The position numbers were made by a program, and so were the translations under genes. Below the pieces are notes generated by a model, which was not told where the DNA came from, did no database searches, and saw only the letters and a program-made list of their open reading frames with translations. A DNA stretch of 64,000 bases from Bacteroidota bacterium. Lineage in GTDB: Bacteria; Bacteroidota; Ignavibacteria; Kryptoniales; JAKASW01. The DNA is taken from NCBI GenBank assembly GCA_021811615.1, contig JAJZNW010000055.1, forward strand, positions 83,117 to 147,116, given 5' to 3'. Each line of letters begins with the position of its first letter. Positions within the stretch are counted from its first letter, which is position 1. Below, one piece after another: positions 59,901 to 64,000 of the stretch.

Positions 59901-62548
59901 GATGCACCGCCCGAGAGATACAGGTTGGCGGTCTCGTTTATTATATTCTCACGGTCTTCGAATCTCTTCCGAAACACCGAGAGCCTGAACGGGAGAAACT
60001 CCGTTTCAATCCTCTTCCTGTGAAGATCGTATTCCGCTTCGAGATCGTATCTGCCGACGAAATCCCTCACCACGTCTTTGACGTTTTGGCCGATGGCCGA
60101 CTCGATTTCCTTCCATCGCGCGGCGCCGTCGACTATCCTGACCTCCCTGCGAAGGTTAATCTCTTTATAACTGAAGAACTTCCGGTTATAGCTGGACGCT
60201 TCTTCCGCGATCATCCTGTTGAGGTCTATGAGCACACGGCGTGTCTTCCTGGCGAGTACCTCCGCGCCATCGGTTCCGCCCAGCGTGAGCCGGAAGGATT
60301 TCCTTCCGGTATCGAAACCTTTTTCCGTGCGTGCGAAAGTGGAAAGCGGAACGAGCCCAACGCCTTGTCTTGCCAGGCCTGATGCCAGCCAGTCGAGGGA
60401 AAGGCCTGCGGGGAGCTTGTTCACCACCATCTTGGGATACATGCTCCCGACCGGCGGATCTATCCTGATGTCGAACTGATTTCTTTCGGCCGGCAGATTT
60501 TCGGCGGCTTCGAGAAGAGCATCGCTCCTCGATTTGAATATCCTGTTCCTGAGCCGGTAATAGGCGTTTACGCTCTCGACTCTGTTTCTGTAAAAGAGGT
60601 AAGCGAGTGCGATCGCTCCGACGTTCGACTCCAGCGACGACAACACTGATTTGAATTTTTCAAAAAGCTCCCTGTTTCGTATCTCGACTACTGAAAGACG
60701 GGCGCCAGCGTATGAATCGGTCTTCGACATGGAATGAACCGTCACCACGAACGCGGCTTCCTCTTCCGTTATGTAACCCGCGCGAGCCAGGTCATCCGCA
60801 GTCTGGCGAATCGTCGGGATATGGTCAAGTGTCTCAGAAGGCTTCACATTCTGGTACGACAGGTCGTCTATGATGAAGACTTTACGGCCGACGAGCCACT
60901 TGATGAGCCGGACGACGTCATCTTGTCTGAATATCTGTCCAGTTGCATTATGAGGGTTATTTAAGACTACCGCGCCGTGCTTTCCCCAGTTCGGATCGGA
61001 TGCGAGGCGCATCTGGACCGATTGGATGATGCCATCGACGTCGAGTTGAAAATCCTTCGTCAGGGAGACCGGCAGGTTCTTCGGGAAACAGTGCTCGTAC
61101 GTCCAGCTCAAGTCCGGTATGACGACCTCATCTATGCCGCAATGAAAGCCGAGAAGGCTCAGGACAGTTCTCGACGAGCCGCTTGCCACCAACGAGTTCT
61201 CGGGCTTGTATTCAGGGTGGTGGTTCAGAAACGCGCTCAAATAGCTGCGGCTCAGCTCAGATACCCACTCTCGTACTTGTATGTTTCGCCCTATTTCATC
61301 CATGAGCGCGGTCGCGTTGAGATCGCGGAAGATGTCGACATGGCTGCGTTGGGCCAGGTGCATAGCTCTCGCCAGATGGGAGGCCGTCTTGTCTCCGAAA
61401 TTCGCGATCGATTTCTCGACCAGGTTGCTCCCCTCGTCAAGGATTTCGCTTAATTTGTCCTCTGCACGAGAGACGATTCTGCCCACTGATTCGAGTGCGG
61501 GTACACCGGCTATGCCTTCGTATTCGGCCTCGAGCCCCATCTCAGGTTGGGACCTTCGCGCTTCCGGAAGTGTGCTCAGCAGGTAATCGAGCAATTCAAT
61601 CTCGGTCGACGATGGGGTCCCCTTGAGTTGGAAGTGCACCGTCTCGATGACCTGAAGAAAATCCGAATTACCTGCGATGAAAGTGAGCGAGAAATTCCTG
61701 AGATGAGGGCTGAACACGCCGGGGGTCATAAACCTTATGACCCGGTCCATCATCTTAGCTTCGCGTGAAAGCGAGAGATGGTTCGGTGCGTCGTTGGCTT
61801 CTATTATCAGAAGCGGGCTTGAAAGGCTGATTTGCCTCAGACGCCGCCTCGATTCCTCGGAAACCGTCTTGCCCATAAGCAAAAATATCGGAGCCGGCGG
61901 ATGTAAATCGAAGTGCAACACAAGCTGTTGTACCATGACCGATTCATCATCATCGGACTGGACAAGAGTAATGTCCCTGAAGTCTCTAAGAAACGGCGGG
62001 ATCTCGATTCCAAAAAGGAATATCGTGACGGGCGATGCCGTCATGAAATCCGACAGCGATTGAAATAATACTCTGAGCGCTTCAAGTTTACCGCCCGAAG
62101 CGAGGATTATTTCACGCTTGCCGGTCTTCTCGCCGAGATCGTAGGAGAGCGGCTCCTGTTCTTCTTTCGAGAGCCAGTCGCTGAATCTCCGCACCAAAGG
62201 GTGCGGCTTCGATTTCAGGAACCCTCCGCGCGGTGAATAGGGTGCACTCTTCTTAACAAGATTCGCAAGAAAGTCAACCTTACGCTTCTCTTCCGGCTGC
62301 AACCCGAGCTGTTCGATTATTTCATCCGGATTGTCCACCCCGAAGCGCTCGTCGGAGACATCGATCCCGAGAGCAAGACGGAAATAGGCAGAGTAGAGCC
62401 GGTCGTCCTGCACCGGGTTGCCGATATGAAAATTGACACGTTCATCCGGCGGTACCGGCGACATCGCCGTGGCCTCGCTTATTTCAGATACTTTCGCCGC
62501 GCGGATCGGTTTTAACCTGAAATACTCTAACGGGTCTTTATTTCCCAA
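56957..62548 (-). CDS. 1863-aa multidomain protein: degenerate aminotransferase-like domain + PLP aminotransferase domain + PEP-carboxylase-like domain
   Basis: Aminotransferase motifs ASGSSRTVLSLLG, AVVLNNPHNATGQIF, VFIIDDLSYQ, TVHSMSKTDSYAGARLSVVE (candidate PLP Lys609); PEPC-like motifs RTVHPTQ (res. 911-917), FWGDWDGSSRP, GNPGLVLALQVSMTTKPEALISL, VPLFEDIDSV, EIFVAGSDLSQQVGQAMGMSLYNESKFEFLKW, LKLGSGEPMQRQGGYYSP. Confidence 0.75.
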   Translation of the reverse strand: MGNKDPLEYFRLKPIRAAKVSEISEATAMSPVPPDERVNFHIGNPVQDDRLYSAYFRLALGIDVSDERFGVDNPDEIIEQLGLQPEEKRKVDFLANLVKKSAPYSPRGGFLKSKPHPLVRRFSDWLSKEEQEPLSYDLGEKTGKREIILASGGKLEALRVLFQSLSDFMTASPVTIFLFGIEIPPFLRDFRDITLVQSDDDESVMVQQLVLHFDLHPPAPIFLLMGKTVSEESRRRLRQISLSSPLLIIEANDAPNHLSLSREAKMMDRVIRFMTPGVFSPHLRNFSLTFIAGNSDFLQVIETVHFQLKGTPSSTEIELLDYLLSTLPEARRSQPEMGLEAEYEGIAGVPALESVGRIVSRAEDKLSEILDEGSNLVEKSIANFGDKTASHLARAMHLAQRSHVDIFRDLNATALMDEIGRNIQVREWVSELSRSYLSAFLNHHPEYKPENSLVASGSSRTVLSLLGFHCGIDEVVIPDLSWTYEHCFPKNLPVSLTKDFQLDVDGIIQSVQMRLASDPNWGKHGAVVLNNPHNATGQIFRQDDVVRLIKWLVGRKVFIIDDLSYQNVKPSETLDHIPTIRQTADDLARAGYITEEEAAFVVTVHSMSKTDSYAGARLSVVEIRNRELFEKFKSVLSSLESNVGAIALAYLFYRNRVESVNAYYRLRNRIFKSRSDALLEAAENLPAERNQFDIRIDPPVGSMYPKMVVNKLPAGLSLDWLASGLARQGVGLVPLSTFARTEKGFDTGRKSFRLTLGGTDGAEVLARKTRRVLIDLNRMIAEEASSYNRKFFSYKEINLRREVRIVDGAARWKEIESAIGQNVKDVVRDFVGRYDLEAEYDLHRKRIETEFLPFRLSVFRKRFEDRENIINETANLYLSGGASTSEFLEKEFYKDDLSRRKEAFRVRLFDRTVHPTQMYSMQTEALFDRLIDAVSHDRELGEQFYRRIRTDLVREYFGLNVPIMSNEEPDELILDMDSMMAVENYLNLHSDERYETFLSFWGDWDGSSRPSGQGQSLVSAVLIQNVARQARIVQALLRADSGIRIDEPLVKEIETLRESNNRFSSLLSGITRLTVQLEKRYRGTLPVNMRPGRLRNLGMKLHLAKDPLMSLWQHNDRLERKMLDLRKRRRDTLEYYFSLNKRLRKAIHSLIPSVMENLSNRELLLEVSSYRDLLRRFVITPRIHQKLITAQDQFAIDTTVHNINEINELSGKYGNPGLVLALQVSMTTKPEALISLDRKLRSKREEIIRERNDSEIPNVWIVPLFEDIDSVKGIKDYLSKVWDYAFRSRRMNQETGERFSEIVTEIFVAGSDLSQQVGQAMGMSLYNESKFEFLKWLSSHGLAGRIRLKLGSGEPMQRQGGYYSPVSGERLFFQNENSRTRFTAYLQESTRRSTYYATTPLMGIFASGDLRTFQSNLFERCRHLPVKELSQLVYHVKRAQEFYEGEAFRASEPLSETRLQFKTRGLQELERITIGRHDKAFDDFLGIHRENFRQVLYGREEDVIGLHIISYFVGRMSPPLRDRPTARPGQEVGQGAGEEIIQRIAGTIPLSKYGSLLRAISHNLSQTAVLGINQLTTGLFRALDNFSMMEFAEGEPDALISDQILPRLPVYEMLQTLRTYHDADLTYVNKLDKAFPPGNSALTALREDVDLMRKYLPLFQKELLRRHGLDVSEFFSGDTFVPQLLPTVRPDVAVLLQRDFFNTDAEQMRAEIGNHLDGEWLKEVEGLLKVPTEVRYWRGKVWGLLEQPVYERVSSFSELALALHSLSSAEVQKEYLFKPGKLRIAPHLVTPSFDDSMNEFLSAALDYLTTISESMVEVPVNIIRALKEVEKIIKIEEQPLDPKEQAILRFYLLQIARLTGENG

Positions 62549-62575
62549 GGTAGTTGTCGTCTAACACGTGGAACC

Positions 62576-63586
62576 TTACTTCTCTTTGGACTTCCGGGTC
62601 GAAGTAGTAAGAGAGTTCTGAAGGAAATTCTGGAGTGCGCCCGCGAGTTCCGAACCCAAAGACATATCTTTTGACGACAACGAAACGACCGTCTTCGCGT
62701 TTCGAAGTGCCTGACTTGCCTCAGCGAGGCGGGCGGCCTGGGGAGTCAGTATGAGAAGTTCAGGGTTTGCCTTGAGGAGTTCCAGTTCCTGCCTCTCATA
62801 TTCGAGCTGCATGTTCTTCCGTTTCAGTTCCTCCTCGACGCGCTTCCTGGAAATCTCAGCCTCTTTCTCGACTTCGGCCTTCTTCAGTTCGAATCTCTTC
62901 AGCTCCAGCTGATTCTCCAGGAGAGCGACCTGCTCATCGGCCTGAAATTTCCATTTGGCAGCCGCGATCCTCCCCTTCTGGCTCAGCTCTTCGGTCTGTT
63001 CAAGTATCCTGGCAGACTCCTGCTGTCGAATCGCTTCCGCGATTTTCGTGTCTACAATATCGACCGACATTACCGCGACAGATATGACTTCCAAACCGAA
63101 TCTTTGTTTGCTTATACGGATCTTCTCATCCAGGTAACTATAAATCTTCTCGGAAGAGAGTTCCTCGATCTCGAACTTCTCCGTAAATTCCCTGACAAAA
63201 CTCTGCACCACCGTCTCTAACTCGCTCGCGGCCGCTGCCACCGCAGTCTTGTTCCATCCGCCGACTTTTATGAGCGTTTCAATGTTCTCTGCTGATAACG
63301 CGACCGACAGTGCAAGCCGCACCTTGATGTCCAGGTTGCCCTTTGCAGCCGCGTCCACGTTAATCTCAGATGAGTGGACAGCTCTCGGCAGCACGAGGCT
63401 GAAATGCCGCGCATAAAATCTTCCTTTTCTCAACCCGATCTTTCCATGCATTTCGTAAAGCACGATCTGATCGGGCCGCCTCAAACGATATTCGTACACC
63501 AAATAAAGTATTACGAGCGCTAAGACTATTAATAGGAACCACATTTTAAAACTCCCGATGAAGCTTAGTATTATTTCGGCGAACAA
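62576..63586 (-). CDS. SPFH/Band 7 (prohibitin/flotillin-like) membrane protein
   Basis: 336 aa; N-terminal TM (MWFLLIVLALVILYLVY), NIETLIKVGGWNKTAVAAAASELETVVQSFVREFTEKFEIEEL, FGLEVISVAVMSVDIVDTKIAEAIRQQESARI then long charged coiled coil. Confidence 0.82.
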   Translation of the reverse strand: MFAEIILSFIGSFKMWFLLIVLALVILYLVYEYRLRRPDQIVLYEMHGKIGLRKGRFYARHFSLVLPRAVHSSEINVDAAAKGNLDIKVRLALSVALSAENIETLIKVGGWNKTAVAAAASELETVVQSFVREFTEKFEIEELSSEKIYSYLDEKIRISKQRFGLEVISVAVMSVDIVDTKIAEAIRQQESARILEQTEELSQKGRIAAAKWKFQADEQVALLENQLELKRFELKKAEVEKEAEISRKRVEEELKRKNMQLEYERQELELLKANPELLILTPQAARLAEASQALRNAKTVVSLSSKDMSLGSELAGALQNFLQNSLTTSTRKSKEK

Positions 63587-63932
63587 TTACGGTTGGAAGG
63601 ACGCACATATTCAGCACCAGGCAAGATATATCTGCCTATCATTCTATTCCGGATCTTTCTGGTTATGCACACCTCGACAGTGCCAAGAGCCTAAGCGACC
63701 TTCATATTGACCGTTTTTAATGTAACATATTTATGCCGAGTTCTGCAATCAGACATTGGCCAAAAGTCTGGACGTACAGTTCATCTAGCGGTAGAGCCTT
63801 CAGCAGCGATACTGCGCGCGGCAGATAAGCGGTGAGTACCGTAAAAGAGTAGAGATCCTTACGGCAGTTGAAAGAATAAGGCACGCCACGGGGCGCGCCT
63901 TAAGTTCGCATCGCTTGCACAATGCCGGTGGT

Positions 63933-64000
63933 TCACTGCTGCAGTTGGACTCCGCTTATCGTGACAGTGAAGTTGAAGGTCCCGCTGACATCGGGAGTAG
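63933..64000 (-). CDS. C-terminal end of an Ig-like-domain protein (5' part outside window)
   Basis: Reverse strand reads TPDVSGTFNFTVTISGVQLQQ* ending at 63933. Confidence 0.5.
   Translation of the reverse strand, partial: TPDVSGTFNFTVTISGVQLQQ

Noticed and set aside
57257-61768. Plus-strand ORFs of 73-236 aa opposite the giant gene (e.g. 58427-59137)
   Set aside because: Antisense shadows of an intact 1863-aa coding frame with conserved family motifs.
63600-63930. Possible tRNA or small RNA downstream of the window's last genes (GTTCATCTAGCGGTAGAGCC-like string)
   Set aside because: No cloverleaf could be built by eye and no T-loop GTTCRA in the correct position.

Overview
The window looks like FCB-group (Bacteroidota/Ignavibacteria-like) DNA. 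The lineage is inferred from NYPNPFNPTT-type T9SS C-terminal signatures, TonB receptors with carboxypeptidase-regulatory domains, and FecR/ECF sigma regulation. Most of it is a large minus-strand galactan / arabinogalactan utilisation region (about 10.7-56 kb): galM, galT and galK; two GH2, two GH53, one GH35, one GH27, two clan-A GH39/GH5-like, one GH92, one GH172/DUF2961-like and one GH79-like enzyme; a PF04185-type phosphoesterase; a GntR regulator; and an ECF sigma/FecR/STN-TonB receptor module. Upstream are a histidine-kinase/response-regulator cluster (1-6.7 kb) and two tandem radical SAM genes (7.2-9.5 kb). A plus-strand island (31.6-35.7 kb) encodes small proteins with pseudopilin-like N termini. 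At the right end, a Band-7/SPFH gene precedes a 1863-aa ORF that I read as a degenerate aminotransferase domain, an intact-looking PLP aminotransferase domain and a PEP-carboxylase-like domain with altered active-site loops. The strongest candidates for undescribed biology are (1) that aminotransferase/PEPC-like giant with its SPFH neighbour, (2) two copies of a TonB receptor paired with a T9SS-sorted beta-helix-like protein, with no SusD visible, and (3) the orphan pseudopilin-like island. Two perfect TGTTAGCGCTAACA palindromes and one near-perfect copy suggest a LacI-type regulon. All calls come from reading the sequence and ORF translations; no database search was run.
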